From: Spirochaetota bacterium
GTDB taxonomy: Bacteria; Spirochaetota; Spirochaetia; Treponematales; UBA12059
Direction: 5' to 3'
Length of the DNA stretch: 44,561 bases
NCBI GenBank assembly: GCA_018262985.1
Contig: JADFDI010000015.1
Coordinates: forward strand, 1 to 44,561
Part shown: one piece after another, positions 8,078-16,608 of the stretch
How the letters are laid out: each line of letters starts with the position of its first letter
Numbering within the stretch: position 1 is the stretch's first letter
Notes under the pieces: model-generated
The model's input: only the letters and a program-made list of their open reading frames with translations
The model's database searches: none
What the model was told of the DNA's origin: nothing
Position numbers and translations under genes: made by a program

Positions 8078-8944
8078 ATGCACGGCTTCGATAGCATCGA
8101 CATCGCGGAAATCGCGCCCGGAGTCTGGCGCTCGGCCCATGACGCGCGCAACGACCGGCCCGCGCTCGGCGCCGTCGTCGGAACGGAACGCGTCCTCATG
8201 GTCGACTCGGGCGCTTCGCCCCGCCATGCACTGGCCTTCGTCGAGGCCCTGCGCGAGGCTTCCGGCCGGACGCCCGACCTGGTGGCGCTCACGCACTGGC
8301 ACTGGGACCATTCGTTCGGCCTTTCGGCCGTCGGCGTCCCGGCCATCGCCCACCGGGCCACGTTCGAGGCCCTCGGGCGCATGCGGAGCTGGACCTGGGA
8401 CGACGACGCGCTGGCGGCGCGCGTGGCCACGGGCGAGGAGATCGAGTTCTGCGCGCGCATGATAGGCGTGGAGTACGGCGCGGCCCGCGACATTCGCGTG
8501 GCCCTGCCGACCATCCTGGTCGAGGAGCGACTCGAGCTCGAGCTCGGCGACCGGTCCGTGCTGCTCGAGCGGATACCGAACGACCATTCCGCCGACGGAC
8601 TCGTCATCCTCGACCGGAGAACGGGCACGGCCTTCCTCGGCGACATTCTCGGCCCCGCCTACTACGAGAGGCCCGTCGCCTACCGCTCCGGCCGCTTCCT
8701 GTCCCTCGTGGAGCGACTGCTCGCCCTGCCCGCCGAAACCTTCGTCGAAGGCCATGACGAGCCGCTTTCGCGTTCCGGCCTGCTGCGCGAGCTGGCGGCG
8801 CATCTCGCGGTCGCGCGGGCGGTCGAGGACGGGGAACGGGACCGCCCGACGCTCGCCCGGCTCGCGGCCGACGCGGATCCGCAGGCGGAACCGGCGGAAC
8901 TCCACCGCATCGCGGCGTTTTTCCTTTCGGGCGCCGACCGTTGA
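8078..8944 (+). CDS. Metallo-beta-lactamase-fold hydrolase
   Basis: A 288-residue metallo-hydrolase of the metallo-beta-lactamase superfamily. The zinc motif is THWHWDHS (HxHxDH), followed by a distal His in PNDHSADG, an Asp in FLGDILG and a C-terminal VEGHDEPLS. The motif order fits the glyoxalase II-like/quorum-lactonase branch, but the substrate is unknown. There is no signal peptide. The ATG at 8078 lies behind GGAGGAG with nine-base spacing; the longer open frame from 7955 has no ribosome-binding site. It is divergent from the phosphoesterase operon. Confidence 0.85.
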   Translation: MHGFDSIDIAEIAPGVWRSAHDARNDRPALGAVVGTERVLMVDSGASPRHALAFVEALREASGRTPDLVALTHWHWDHSFGLSAVGVPAIAHRATFEALGRMRSWTWDDDALAARVATGEEIEFCARMIGVEYGAARDIRVALPTILVEERLELELGDRSVLLERIPNDHSADGLVILDRRTGTAFLGDILGPAYYERPVAYRSGRFLSLVERLLALPAETFVEGHDEPLSRSGLLRELAAHLAVARAVEDGERDRPTLARLAADADPQAEPAELHRIAAFFLSGADR

Positions 8945-8998
8945 GCGCGGCGCTGACGCTTATGGCCGGCTTCCCGTCGAAATGCGCCGGATACCGCC

Positions 8999-9026
8999 TT
9001 GAAATGCGCGGGGAAAGGCTTACCAT
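8999..9026 (+). promoter_or_regulatory. Candidate promoter of the YegP-like gene
   Basis: TTGAAA (8999-9004) and TACCAT (9021-9026) are separated by 16 bases, about 60 bases upstream of the small gene's ATG. Match to consensus is moderate. Confidence 0.4.
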
Positions 9027-9088
9027 GTAGTCGGGACGCGAACCGCGCATCGCGGCCGCGTCCGACCAGGATTACCAAGGAGGACGAC

Positions 9089-9271
9089 ATGGCTGCGAAA
9101 TTCGAGTGGTACCAGGACAAGGCCAAGAAATTCCGCTTCCGGCTCAAGGCGGCCAACGGCCAGATCATCGCGACGAGCGAAGCCTACAATTCCAAGGACT
9201 CCTGCATGAACGGCATCGAGAGCGTCAAGACGAACGCCCCGAAGGCCGAGGTCGTCGAGACCAAGGAATAG
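9089..9271 (+). CDS. DUF1508 (YegP-like) small protein
   Basis: A 60-residue protein that is a single DUF1508 repeat: an aromatic FEWYQDKAKKFRFRLKA opening, the GQIIATSEAY turn and SCMNGIESVK. E. coli YegP has two such units, so this is a one-repeat version. The function is unknown; the family is small, soluble and often abundant. The ATG lies seven bases after a strong AAGGAGG; the longer frame from 8999 overlaps the promoter and is rejected. An intrinsic terminator about 40 bases downstream makes it a complete single-gene transcription unit. Confidence 0.9.
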   Translation: MAAKFEWYQDKAKKFRFRLKAANGQIIATSEAYNSKDSCMNGIESVKTNAPKAEVVETKE

Positions 9272-9312
9272 GAGCCGGGCCGCGCGGACGACCGTCCGCG
9301 CCGCAGGATCGC

Positions 9313-9347
9313 CGCGCCGAGGCCATCGCCTTCGGCGCGTTTTTTTT
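9313..9347 (+). terminator. Intrinsic terminator of the YegP-like gene
   Basis: A GC-rich hairpin (CGCGCCGAGGC paired with GCCTTCGGCGCG, one bulge) is followed by eight T at 9340-9347. The T-run abuts the stop codon of the convergent uxuA gene. Confidence 0.85.
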
Positions 9348-10417
9348 CAGCGGGCGGCGCGGGCTTGCTCGACGAGGCCGAGGAGGTACTGGCTGCCGAG
9401 CGCGCGGTCGTAGAGACCGTAGCCCGGCTTGCCTTCCTCGCCCCAGATCATCCTTCCGTGGTCGGGCCGCACCGGCCCCTCGAAGCCGCCCGCGAGCAAG
9501 GCTCGGACTATGGCGCCCATGTCCAGGCTACCGGCCCCGCTCCAGTGCGCGGTCTCAGCGAAGGTCCGCCTTCCCGAGCGCCGCACGTTCCGCAGGTGCG
9601 CGAAGCGGATGCGTCCGGCGAATTCCGCGGCCATGGCGGGCACATCGTTGTCCGCGCTCGAACCGAAGGTGCCGGCGCAGAAGCAGAATCCGTTGGCGGG
9701 CGACATGTCGATGGCGGCGATGCGCCGGAGCGCGTCCGCGTCGACGACGATGCGCGGTATCCCGAAGACGGGCCAGGGCGGATCGTCGGGGTGGACCGCC
9801 AGGAAGACCCCCGCCTTTTCCGCGGCGGGCAGAACCGCCTTGAGGAAATACTCGTAGTTCTTCCACAGCTCGTCGCTTCCAAGCTCGCGGTAGCGCTCCA
9901 CCAGACGAGCCTGCTCGTCCCGTCCGTAGCGGGTCAGCCAACCGGGCAGGTCGAAGCTGTCCTCGAAGGGATCGGTGGCGTCGACGCGATCCTGGTCGTA
10001 GTAGAGCGAGGTGGAACCGTCGGGATTCCTGAGTACCAGGTCGGTCCTGAGCCAGTCGAAGACGGGCATGAAGTTGTAGGTGACCACCACGGGAGCTTCC
10101 GAACCCGTCGCGCGGGAACGCGGGCCGAGCACCTCGCCCGCGACGCGGAGGCTCGCGATGAAGGCCTCGATCCGCCCGTCGCGCGAAGGCAGGCCAAGCT
10201 TGACGTCCTCATGGACGGGAATGGATTCCACCACCCGGAACTCGAGGCCGTGGTCCTCGATGCGGGCGCGCATGGACGCGAGCCGCGCGCGGGGCCAGGC
10301 CTCCGCGGGATCCACGTCGTAGAGGGCCGCGACGACGCCGCGCATGGCGGGAATCTGCCGGATGTACGCGAGCGGGATCGGGTCGGCTTCGCCGTACCAG
10401 CGGAAGGTGAGCTGCAT
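9347..10417 (-). CDS. uxuA: Mannonate dehydratase
   Basis: A 356-residue UxuA-family enzyme that dehydrates D-mannonate to 2-keto-3-deoxygluconate in glucuronate catabolism. The N-terminal stretch FRWYGEADPIPLAYIRQIPAM is characteristic. Further family motifs include VVTYNFMPVFDWLRTDL, LAVHPDDPPWPVFGIPRIV with a metal-binding His, GFCFCAGTFGSS and VRPDHGRMIWGE. Length is normal for the Firmicutes-type enzyme. The ATG at 10417 follows AAGGAAGC. No uxuB, kdgK or uronate isomerase is nearby, so the rest of the pathway must be elsewhere. It is divergent from the hypothetical gene at 10566; a perfect 7-bp hairpin (10441-10459) lies just upstream of its start. Confidence 0.95.
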   Translation of the reverse strand: MQLTFRWYGEADPIPLAYIRQIPAMRGVVAALYDVDPAEAWPRARLASMRARIEDHGLEFRVVESIPVHEDVKLGLPSRDGRIEAFIASLRVAGEVLGPRSRATGSEAPVVVTYNFMPVFDWLRTDLVLRNPDGSTSLYYDQDRVDATDPFEDSFDLPGWLTRYGRDEQARLVERYRELGSDELWKNYEYFLKAVLPAAEKAGVFLAVHPDDPPWPVFGIPRIVVDADALRRIAAIDMSPANGFCFCAGTFGSSADNDVPAMAAEFAGRIRFAHLRNVRRSGRRTFAETAHWSGAGSLDMGAIVRALLAGGFEGPVRPDHGRMIWGEEGKPGYGLYDRALGSQYLLGLVEQARAAR

Positions 10418-10565
10418 GCTTCCTTATCGGCCTGCGGCGCCGCCGCGCTTAGCGGCGGGGAAGGCGCGTCGCGTTCCGCGGCACCGGGTCGCCGCGTACT
10501 TGCGGAGGCGTACGTTCGGGTGCATCATTGCCCGAACCGGAACGGATCCGGACGCGGAGGACGCC

Positions 10566-11264
10566 ATGCCTGATTTCGAGACTGCGATGCCCGTCGCCAT
10601 GATCGCCCTGGTGGCGGGAACCATCGTCGCGTCCTTCGTGCTCTCGGCCCGCTACGGCAGGAAAAAGGCCGAGAAAGCCCGCTTGCTCGCGGAGGCGCTC
10701 GGGTTCCGCCTCGTGCAGGACCGGGAAGCCGCCGAGGCCGCGCTGGACGCGAGCGAGGGCGAGCGGATCCGGGCCGGGCTCGACAAGCTGCCGTCCTTTG
10801 TCCGTTCGCTCATGGACAAGGCCGCCGGAACCCGGGTGCAGGGCGAATTGGACGGCGTCCGCGTCGCCGTCTGGCTCGAGACCCGATCCAGCGGCAAGTC
10901 CTCGTCGACGTGGACCATCGCCCGGGCCTTCCTCCCGACCCCCCTTCCCTTCGCCCTCCGCCTCACGCGCGAAGGGGCCATGACCAAACTGGGGAAGAGT
11001 CTCTTCGGCCTCAAGGACCTCGAGCTCGGAGACCCGGATTTCGACCCGAAGGTCCGCGTGAAGACCTCGGATCCTGCCCAGGCAAAACTCAGGCTGGACG
11101 CGGCGGCGCGAAGGGCCGCGCTTTCCTTGTTCGAGGCGCAGCACGGCGCGGTCGCCTCGTCGGAGCACGTCACCTGGGAACGCCAGGGCGTGCACCTCGA
11201 TCCGGACCTGGTCCGCCCCGTCCTCGAGGCGCTGGTCTCAGTGGCCGCGGCGCTCGGCCGCTGA
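10566..11264 (+). CDS. Hypothetical protein with one N-terminal transmembrane helix
   Basis: A 232-residue protein of unknown function. Residues 8-28 form a single hydrophobic helix followed by basic residues (RYGRKKAEK), so the remainder probably stays in the cytoplasm. The soluble part alternates basic and hydrophobic segments (around 70-215). Its SSTWTIARAFLPTP region and the FDPKVRVKTSD block vaguely recall DUF3137-type membrane proteins, but I cannot confirm this. The ATG at 10566 has GGAGG five bases upstream; the longer frame from 10344 overlaps the divergent uxuA gene and is rejected. Confidence 0.75.
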   Translation: MPDFETAMPVAMIALVAGTIVASFVLSARYGRKKAEKARLLAEALGFRLVQDREAAEAALDASEGERIRAGLDKLPSFVRSLMDKAAGTRVQGELDGVRVAVWLETRSSGKSSSTWTIARAFLPTPLPFALRLTREGAMTKLGKSLFGLKDLELGDPDFDPKVRVKTSDPAQAKLRLDAAARRAALSLFEAQHGAVASSEHVTWERQGVHLDPDLVRPVLEALVSVAAALGR

Positions 11265-11409
11265 CCGTGCCCGCGACTCCGGCTTCGTCCCGCGGAAAGC
11301 GCGACGCGTAGCCGCGCCGATCCCGCCGCCGGACCGGGGTCGCTAGCACAAAGCGCCTCTCGAGGCTATACTGCGCGCCGCCCCCGGACGGGGCGATCAG
11401 CGGGACGGT

Positions 11410-12837
11410 ATGGTCTTCTCCAGCCTGACATTCATCTACCTCTTCCTGCCGGCCGTGCTCGCGCTCCACTACGCGTCGAGGAACCAGGCTTGGCGTAACG
11501 GCGTCCTCACCGCCGCCTCGCTATTCTTCTACGCGTGGGGCGAACCGGTCTGGGTAATCCTGCTCCTGTTCAGCGCCGCGATCGACTACTTCCACGGCCT
11601 GATCGCGGAAGCGGAGCGCGGCACCTGGAAGGCCAAGGCCGCGGTCGCCTCGTCGCTCGTCCTCAACCTCGGACTGCTCGGCGCCTTCAAGTACTCCGGC
11701 TTCGTCGCGGGCAACCTCAACGCGATCCTCGGACTCTCGCTCCCCGTTCCCGAATTCAGCCTGCCCATCGGCATCAGCTTCTACACCTTCCAGACCATCT
11801 CGTACACCATCGATTGCTACCGAGGCCACGCGAAGGCTCAAAAATCCTTCGGCAAATTCCTCCTCTACGTCAGCCTGTTCCCCCAGCTGGTGGCCGGTCC
11901 CATCGTCCGCTACGTCGAGATCGCCCGCGAGGTCGAGTCGCGACGCTTCGACTGGGACCGGTTCGCGTCGGGAGCGGGGCGCTTCGCCCTCGGTCTCGCC
12001 AAGAAGGTGGCCATCGCGAACGCCGCCGGAGCCTCCGCCGTTCCCTTCCTCGACGCGGACCCGGCGAGCCTTCCCGTGCTGGGCGCCTGGTACGGGATAC
12101 TGCTGTTCGCGTTCCAGATCTACTTCGACTTCTCCGGCTACTCCGACATGGCCATCGGCCTGGGGCGCATGCTCGGCTTCACGTTCAGGGAGAACTTCGA
12201 CCATCCCTACGCCTCGCGTTCCGCGACCGAGTTCTGGCGCCGTTGGCACATCTCGCTCGGCTCGTTCTTCCGGGACTACCTCTACATTCCTCTCGGAGGG
12301 AACCGGCGCCGGGCGCTCTTCAACATCATCGTCGTGTGGGCCCTCACCGGCCTCTGGCACGGGGCCAGCTGGAACTTCGTGGTCTGGGGACTCTACTGGG
12401 GGACGCTCATCGCCGCCGAGAAGGGACTCTCCCGCGTCGCCCGGATCAAGGTCCCCGCGCCGCTCGGCCACGCCTACCTCGTCGTCGCGGCCCTGGTCGG
12501 CTGGGTCTTCTTCCACCACGTCGACCTGTCGCGCGCCCTCGCCTACCTCGACGCCATGTTCGCGTTCGGCTCGAGGCCGCTGTCGTCTTCGGCGCTCGAA
12601 CTGGCCGCCGCCGGCAAGCTCTTCCTCGTCGCCTTCGCCGCCATCGCCTCGACTCCGCTGCCCGCGCGCCTCCTGGAGCGCCTGGGCGTCTCGACCGAGT
12701 ACCCTTCCGGATCCGTCCGCGACGCGTCGCCGCGCCGGCCCGTCCTGGCTCCGCTCTTCGACGCGGTCCTCGTGCTGCTCTCGACCGCGCTGCTCGCCGG
12801 CCAGAGCTATAATCCTTTCCTCTACTTCAGGTTTTGA
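11410..12837 (+). CDS. MBOAT-family O-acyltransferase (AlgI/DltB-like)
   Basis: A 475-residue polytopic membrane protein of the MBOAT family. Relatives (AlgI, DltB, PatA) pass acetyl or alanyl groups across the membrane to an extracellular polysaccharide or peptidoglycan. Typical stretches are VFSSLTFIYLFLPAV at the start, LFPQLVAGPIVRY, IYFDFSGYSDMAIGLGRMLG, ATEFWRRWHISLGSFFRDYLYIPLGGN and the catalytic-His motif GLWHGASW with His317. A TATACT box at 11367-11372 could be its -10, though the -35 is poor and the Shine-Dalgarno weak. The next gene starts three bases after its stop and encodes the usual partner. No polysaccharide synthase is nearby, so the acceptor is unknown. Confidence 0.93.
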   Translation: MVFSSLTFIYLFLPAVLALHYASRNQAWRNGVLTAASLFFYAWGEPVWVILLLFSAAIDYFHGLIAEAERGTWKAKAAVASSLVLNLGLLGAFKYSGFVAGNLNAILGLSLPVPEFSLPIGISFYTFQTISYTIDCYRGHAKAQKSFGKFLLYVSLFPQLVAGPIVRYVEIAREVESRRFDWDRFASGAGRFALGLAKKVAIANAAGASAVPFLDADPASLPVLGAWYGILLFAFQIYFDFSGYSDMAIGLGRMLGFTFRENFDHPYASRSATEFWRRWHISLGSFFRDYLYIPLGGNRRRALFNIIVVWALTGLWHGASWNFVVWGLYWGTLIAAEKGLSRVARIKVPAPLGHAYLVVAALVGWVFFHHVDLSRALAYLDAMFAFGSRPLSSSALELAAAGKLFLVAFAAIASTPLPARLLERLGVSTEYPSGSVRDASPRRPVLAPLFDAVLVLLSTALLAGQSYNPFLYFRF

Positions 12838-12840
12838 ACC

Positions 12841-14274
12841 ATGGCGAAAGGCAAGTCGCGGAGAGGAAGGGCCCGTGGAACGGGATGGCGCGGTCCGGCG
12901 CGGATCGAAAGGAAGCCTGGAGGCCGTCCTCGGGCCTTGGCGTTCATCGCCTTGCTCGCGGCGGGCGCCATTTTGTCGCTCCTCCTCGCGGGCCGGGGCG
13001 CCGGGGACCTGCGCGAAAACAGGACGTCGGCCCCGCGGCCCGAACCTGCCGTCGGAACCTGGCTCTCCGGCGAGTTTTCCGCCGCCTTCGAGGCCTGGTT
13101 CGCGGACGCCTTCCCCTTCCGCGCCGCCCTCGTGGCGGCCGGCGCCGCGATCGAGCGCCTTCACGGCCCGGCCTCGCTCGGGCGGGCGGAGCTCGTGCGC
13201 GCGCGCGGCGCCGCGCCGGAGGATCCAGGAGCGGCGCTCGGCGGGACAGGGGAGCCGGGCGACGATCCGGTCGAGCTCATCGAGACCGGGAAGGCCTTCG
13301 GCGACTTCCTCGTGCTCGGCGACCGCGCCATGGAGCTGCTCCGTTTCCGCCAGGGCGCGGTGGACGTCTGGGCGGACGCGGTCAACGCCTTCTCTCGCAG
13401 GCTCGATCCGTCGGTCGAGGTACGCGCGCTCGTGGCGCCCTCGAGCATCGCCTTCCTCGACGACGAGCGCTACCGTTCCCTGTCAGCCGACCAGGCCTCG
13501 GGCATCCGGGCCGCGTACGCCGGGCTCGATCCCCGCGTCGACCGCGTCGACGCCCACTCCGCCATCGGCTCGCACTCGGGCGAATACGTGTACTTCCGCA
13601 CGGACCACCACTGGACGGGGCTCGGCGCCTTCTACGCCTATCGCGCCTGGTGCGCGGCGGCCGGCGTCGTTCCGCTCCCGCTCGACGCCTTCCCGACCCG
13701 CGACCTCTCAGGCTTCGTCGGCACCTTGTACGGCAAGACCCTGAATCCGCGGCTCAAGGCGAATCCCGACACGGTACGCCTCTTCGAGCCGCCCTTCGAG
13801 ACCAGCTTCGAGTTCCTGCGCCACGGGGGCGCCGCGTTCGTGAGCGGGCGCCTCGTCGACCCCGCGCGCGCGGACTCCTGGAACAAGTACCTGGCCTATT
13901 TCGGCGACGACTGGCCGCTCGCGGTGGTGCGCCGGGAAGGCGGCGACGGACGGAAGCTCCTGGTATTCAAGGACTCCTACGGGAACGCGCTCATCCCCTT
14001 CCTCGCCGCGCATTTCTCGGAGGTGCACGTCATCGACCCGCGCCACTTCCAGGGCGACGCCGCGGCCTACGCGCGGACGCGCGCGGTCGACGAGGTGCTC
14101 TTCGTCAATTCCTTCGCGGTGATTTCGTACTACACGGGCTTCGCGGGAAACATCGCGCGCGTGACGGGAGCGGGCGGCGCCGCTCCCCCGACGACTCCGC
14201 CCGCCGAGCCCGGTTCCACGCTCGCCTCGGAAGGCGAAGGCCCCGCGCCCGCGCCCCCCTCGCCCGACGCCTGA
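12841..14274 (+). CDS. DHHW/AlgJ-AlgX-like protein, partner of the MBOAT acyltransferase
   Basis: A 477-residue protein with a basic cytoplasmic N-terminus, one membrane anchor (about residues 32-50) and a large exported SGNH-like domain. The family motif TDHHWTG has Asp255 and His257, and the presumed nucleophile is Ser379 in FKDSYGNAL, as in AlgJ, AlgX and PatB-like acetyl carriers. The last 45 residues are Pro/Ala-rich and probably disordered. An apparently extra Gly/Pro/Glu-rich loop occurs around 120-140. The start lies three bases after the MBOAT stop, so the two are one operon. The MBOAT likely supplies acetyl groups that this protein puts on an exported glycan. Confidence 0.87.
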   Translation: MAKGKSRRGRARGTGWRGPARIERKPGGRPRALAFIALLAAGAILSLLLAGRGAGDLRENRTSAPRPEPAVGTWLSGEFSAAFEAWFADAFPFRAALVAAGAAIERLHGPASLGRAELVRARGAAPEDPGAALGGTGEPGDDPVELIETGKAFGDFLVLGDRAMELLRFRQGAVDVWADAVNAFSRRLDPSVEVRALVAPSSIAFLDDERYRSLSADQASGIRAAYAGLDPRVDRVDAHSAIGSHSGEYVYFRTDHHWTGLGAFYAYRAWCAAAGVVPLPLDAFPTRDLSGFVGTLYGKTLNPRLKANPDTVRLFEPPFETSFEFLRHGGAAFVSGRLVDPARADSWNKYLAYFGDDWPLAVVRREGGDGRKLLVFKDSYGNALIPFLAAHFSEVHVIDPRHFQGDAAAYARTRAVDEVLFVNSFAVISYYTGFAGNIARVTGAGGAAPPTTPPAEPGSTLASEGEGPAPAPPSPDA

Positions 14275-14339
14275 GCGGGAGCGCGCCGCCCGCCTTCCAC
14301 CTGCTCCCTTCCTCCCGCCCCGCCCCCCGAACGGGTCCG

Positions 14340-16328
14340 CTACGCCTCGTTCCGCCCGATCCGCTCGATCTCGTCGCGGATGAGCGCGGCCTGCTCGAAC
14401 TCGAGGTTCTTCGCGTGCTCGAGCATCTGGTCCTCGAGCGCCTTGACGAGGGCCTTCTTCTGCGCGGGCACCAGCAGGTTGTGACCCCTCTTGAGCTCCT
14501 CGATCTCGAACGCCGCCGAGGTCTCGCGTTCCTCCTTGTGGCGCTGGAGGATGTCGTGCACGGCCTTCTTGACGGTGGTGGGCGTGATGCCGTGCGCCTC
14601 GTTCCAGGCCACCTGGATGGCGCGGCGCCGCGAGGTCTCGTCGATGGCGGTCCTCATGGCGTCGCTCATCCGGTTGGCGTACATGACCACGGTGCCCGCC
14701 GCGTTGCGCGCCGCCCGCCCTATGATCTGGATGAGGCTGGTCGCCGAGCGGAGGAAGCCGATCTTGTCCGCGTCCAGTATGGCGATGAAGGAGACCTCGG
14801 GAAGGTCGATGCCCTCGCGGAGCAGGTTGATGCCCACGAGGACGTCGTAGTCGCCGTTCCGGAGCGCGGTCAGGATCTCGACGCGCTCGATGGTCTCCAC
14901 CTCCGAGTGGATGTAACGCACCTTGAGCCCGAGGCCCGAGAGGTATTCCGACAGTTCCTCGGCCATGCGCTTGGTCAGCGTCAGCACGAGGCTCCGCTCG
15001 CCCTTCGCGATGCGCGCGCGGATCTCCCCGTAGATGTCCTGCATCTGGCCCTCGCTCGGCCGGACGACGATCTCCGGGTCCACGAGGCCCGTCGGGCGTA
15101 TGACCTGCTCGGCCACCACCGCGCTCTTGGCCAGTTCCGCCGCGCCCGGCGTCGCCGACACGTAGACGGTGCGGTCGATGACGGACTCGAACTCCTCGAA
15201 TTTGAGCGGTCGGTTGTCGAGCGCGCAGGGCAGGCGGAAACCGTAGTCCACGAGGTTCGACTTGCGCGAGCGGTCGCCCGCGTACATGGCGCCCACCTGC
15301 GGCAGGGTCACGTGGCTCTCGTCGACGAAGGTGAGGAAGGGCCGGGGGAAGTAGTCGAGGAGGACGCTCGGCCGCGAACCGGGCGCGCGCCCCGAGAGAG
15401 GCGCCGAGTAGTTCTCGATGCCCGGGCAGTAGCCCATCTCCTCGAGGAGCTCGATGTCGTACTCGACGCGCGTGCGGAGGCGCTGCGCCTCGACCAGCTT
15501 GCCCTTTGCCTCGAGCTCCGCGTGGCGCTCCTCGAGCTGGTCCTTGATGAAGCCGAGCGCGTCGCGGACCATGCGCTCGGGCATGACGAACTGCTTGGCG
15601 GGATACACGACGGCGGCGTCGAGCTCCTCGAGCCACTCCTGCGACACCGGATCGAAGCGACGGATGCGCTCCACCCGGTCGAAGTCGAGGTCGATCCGGT
15701 AGGCCTCGTTGGCGTACGCCGGCCAGATCTCTATGACGTCGCCGCGCACGCGGAAGCGGCCGCGTTCGAGCACCGAGTCGTTCCGCTCGTACTGCAGCGT
15801 CACGAGCTCGCGCTTCAAGGCCTCGCGGTCGAGCTCCTCGCCGACCCGGATCTTCGCCGTCATCTCGCGGTAGACCTCGGGCGTGGCGAGGCCGTAGATG
15901 CACGAGACGGTCGCGACGATGATTACGTCCTTCCGTTCCATGAGGCTGCGGGTAGCCGAGAGCCGGAGCCGCTCGATCTCGTCGTTGATGGACGCGTCCT
16001 TCTCGATGTAGAGGTCGCGGGTCGGGACGTAGGCTTCGGGCTGGTAGTAGTCGTAGTACGAGACGAAGTACTCGACCGCGTTCTCCGGGAAGAAGTCCTT
16101 GAACTCGCGGAAGAGCTGGGCGGAGAGGGTCTTGTTGTGGCTGATCACGAGGGTGGGCATCTGCACTTCCTCGATGAGCTTGGCCATCGAGAAGGTCTTG
16201 CCCGAGCCGGTGACGCCCTTGAGGGTCTGGTAGCGGTGCCCGGCGCGTATGCCCTCGGCCAGCTTCGCGATGGCCTGGCCTTGATCGCCCGAGGGCTCGA
16301 ACGGCGCGTGTACCTTGAACAGCTTCAT
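14340..16328 (-). CDS. uvrB: UvrABC excinuclease subunit B
   Basis: A 662-residue UvrB, the damage-verifying helicase-like subunit of nucleotide excision repair. It has Walker A GVTGSGKT (38-45), the beta-hairpin segment YYDYYQPEAYVPTRD around residue 95, FVDESHVTLPQ (Walker B/DESH), the helicase motif QIIGRAARN and a C-terminal UvrC-binding UVR domain (LEHAKNLEFEQAALIRDEIERI region). Length is normal. The ATG at 16328 lies behind GAGGAGG, which is itself part of a 140-bp tandem repeat; the first 15 codons of uvrB are the last repeat copy. Upstream, three 47-codon ORFs are stacked with ATGA overlaps, so translation may be coupled to them. Confidence 0.97.
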   Translation of the reverse strand: MKLFKVHAPFEPSGDQGQAIAKLAEGIRAGHRYQTLKGVTGSGKTFSMAKLIEEVQMPTLVISHNKTLSAQLFREFKDFFPENAVEYFVSYYDYYQPEAYVPTRDLYIEKDASINDEIERLRLSATRSLMERKDVIIVATVSCIYGLATPEVYREMTAKIRVGEELDREALKRELVTLQYERNDSVLERGRFRVRGDVIEIWPAYANEAYRIDLDFDRVERIRRFDPVSQEWLEELDAAVVYPAKQFVMPERMVRDALGFIKDQLEERHAELEAKGKLVEAQRLRTRVEYDIELLEEMGYCPGIENYSAPLSGRAPGSRPSVLLDYFPRPFLTFVDESHVTLPQVGAMYAGDRSRKSNLVDYGFRLPCALDNRPLKFEEFESVIDRTVYVSATPGAAELAKSAVVAEQVIRPTGLVDPEIVVRPSEGQMQDIYGEIRARIAKGERSLVLTLTKRMAEELSEYLSGLGLKVRYIHSEVETIERVEILTALRNGDYDVLVGINLLREGIDLPEVSFIAILDADKIGFLRSATSLIQIIGRAARNAAGTVVMYANRMSDAMRTAIDETSRRRAIQVAWNEAHGITPTTVKKAVHDILQRHKEERETSAAFEIEELKRGHNLLVPAQKKALVKALEDQMLEHAKNLEFEQAALIRDEIERIGRNEA

Positions 16329-16468
16329 TCGGCCTCCTCAGGCGCGCCTACGCCGAACCGGCAGCCACCCTCGGGCGTTTTGCAGGGAAACGGTTGTATG
16401 GTGCCGCCTTCGGCGGCAGGAAAATCGCCCGAGGGCTCGAACGGCGCGCGTACCTTGAACGGCTTCAT
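16325..16468 (-). CDS. Leader ORF 1 upstream of uvrB (47 codons, repeat-encoded)
   Basis: ATG at 16468, TGA overlapping the uvrB ATG as ATGA. The product starts MKPFKVRAPFEPSGD, copying uvrB residues 1-15 with Leu3 to Pro and His7 to Arg, then continues FPAAEGGTIQPFP and ends GAPEEAE. Its last codons contain the GAGGAGG used by uvrB, so it may act as a coupled leader. Expression is unproven. Confidence 0.4.
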   Translation of the reverse strand: MKPFKVRAPFEPSGDFPAAEGGTIQPFPCKTPEGGCRFGVGAPEEAE

Positions 16469-16608
16469 TCGGCCTCCTCAGGCGCGCCTACGCCGAACCG
16501 GCAACCACCCTCGGGCGTTTTGCAGGGAAACGGTTGTATGGTGCCGCCTACGGCGGCAGGAAAATCGCCCGAGGGCTCGAACGGCGCGTGTACCTTGAAC
16601 GGCTTCAT
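16465..16608 (-). CDS. Leader ORF 2 upstream of uvrB (47 codons, repeat-encoded)
   Basis: ATG at 16608 behind its own GAGGAGG; its TGA overlaps the start of leader ORF 1 by four bases. It differs from ORF 1 at two residues (His7, Val20). The frame stays open although the 140-base period shifts the reading frame from copy to copy. Confidence 0.4.
   Translation of the reverse strand: MKPFKVHAPFEPSGDFPAAVGGTIQPFPCKTPEGGCRFGVGAPEEAE

Noticed and set aside
5609-8905. A continuous 1098-codon open frame on the minus strand
   Set aside because: Only 5609-6817 (aminotransferase) has a protein family; the rest lies antisense or out of frame to the phosphoesterase and metallo-beta-lactamase-fold genes and is a high-GC artefact.
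12808-12813. A perfect TATAAT box before the DHHW gene
   Set aside because: It falls inside the MBOAT coding region (codons for a Ser-Tyr-Asn stretch) and has no -35 at suitable spacing.
12834-16598. A 1254-codon plus-strand open frame
   Set aside because: It runs out of frame through the DHHW gene and antisense to uvrB; no family similarity, low-complexity Arg/Gly composition.
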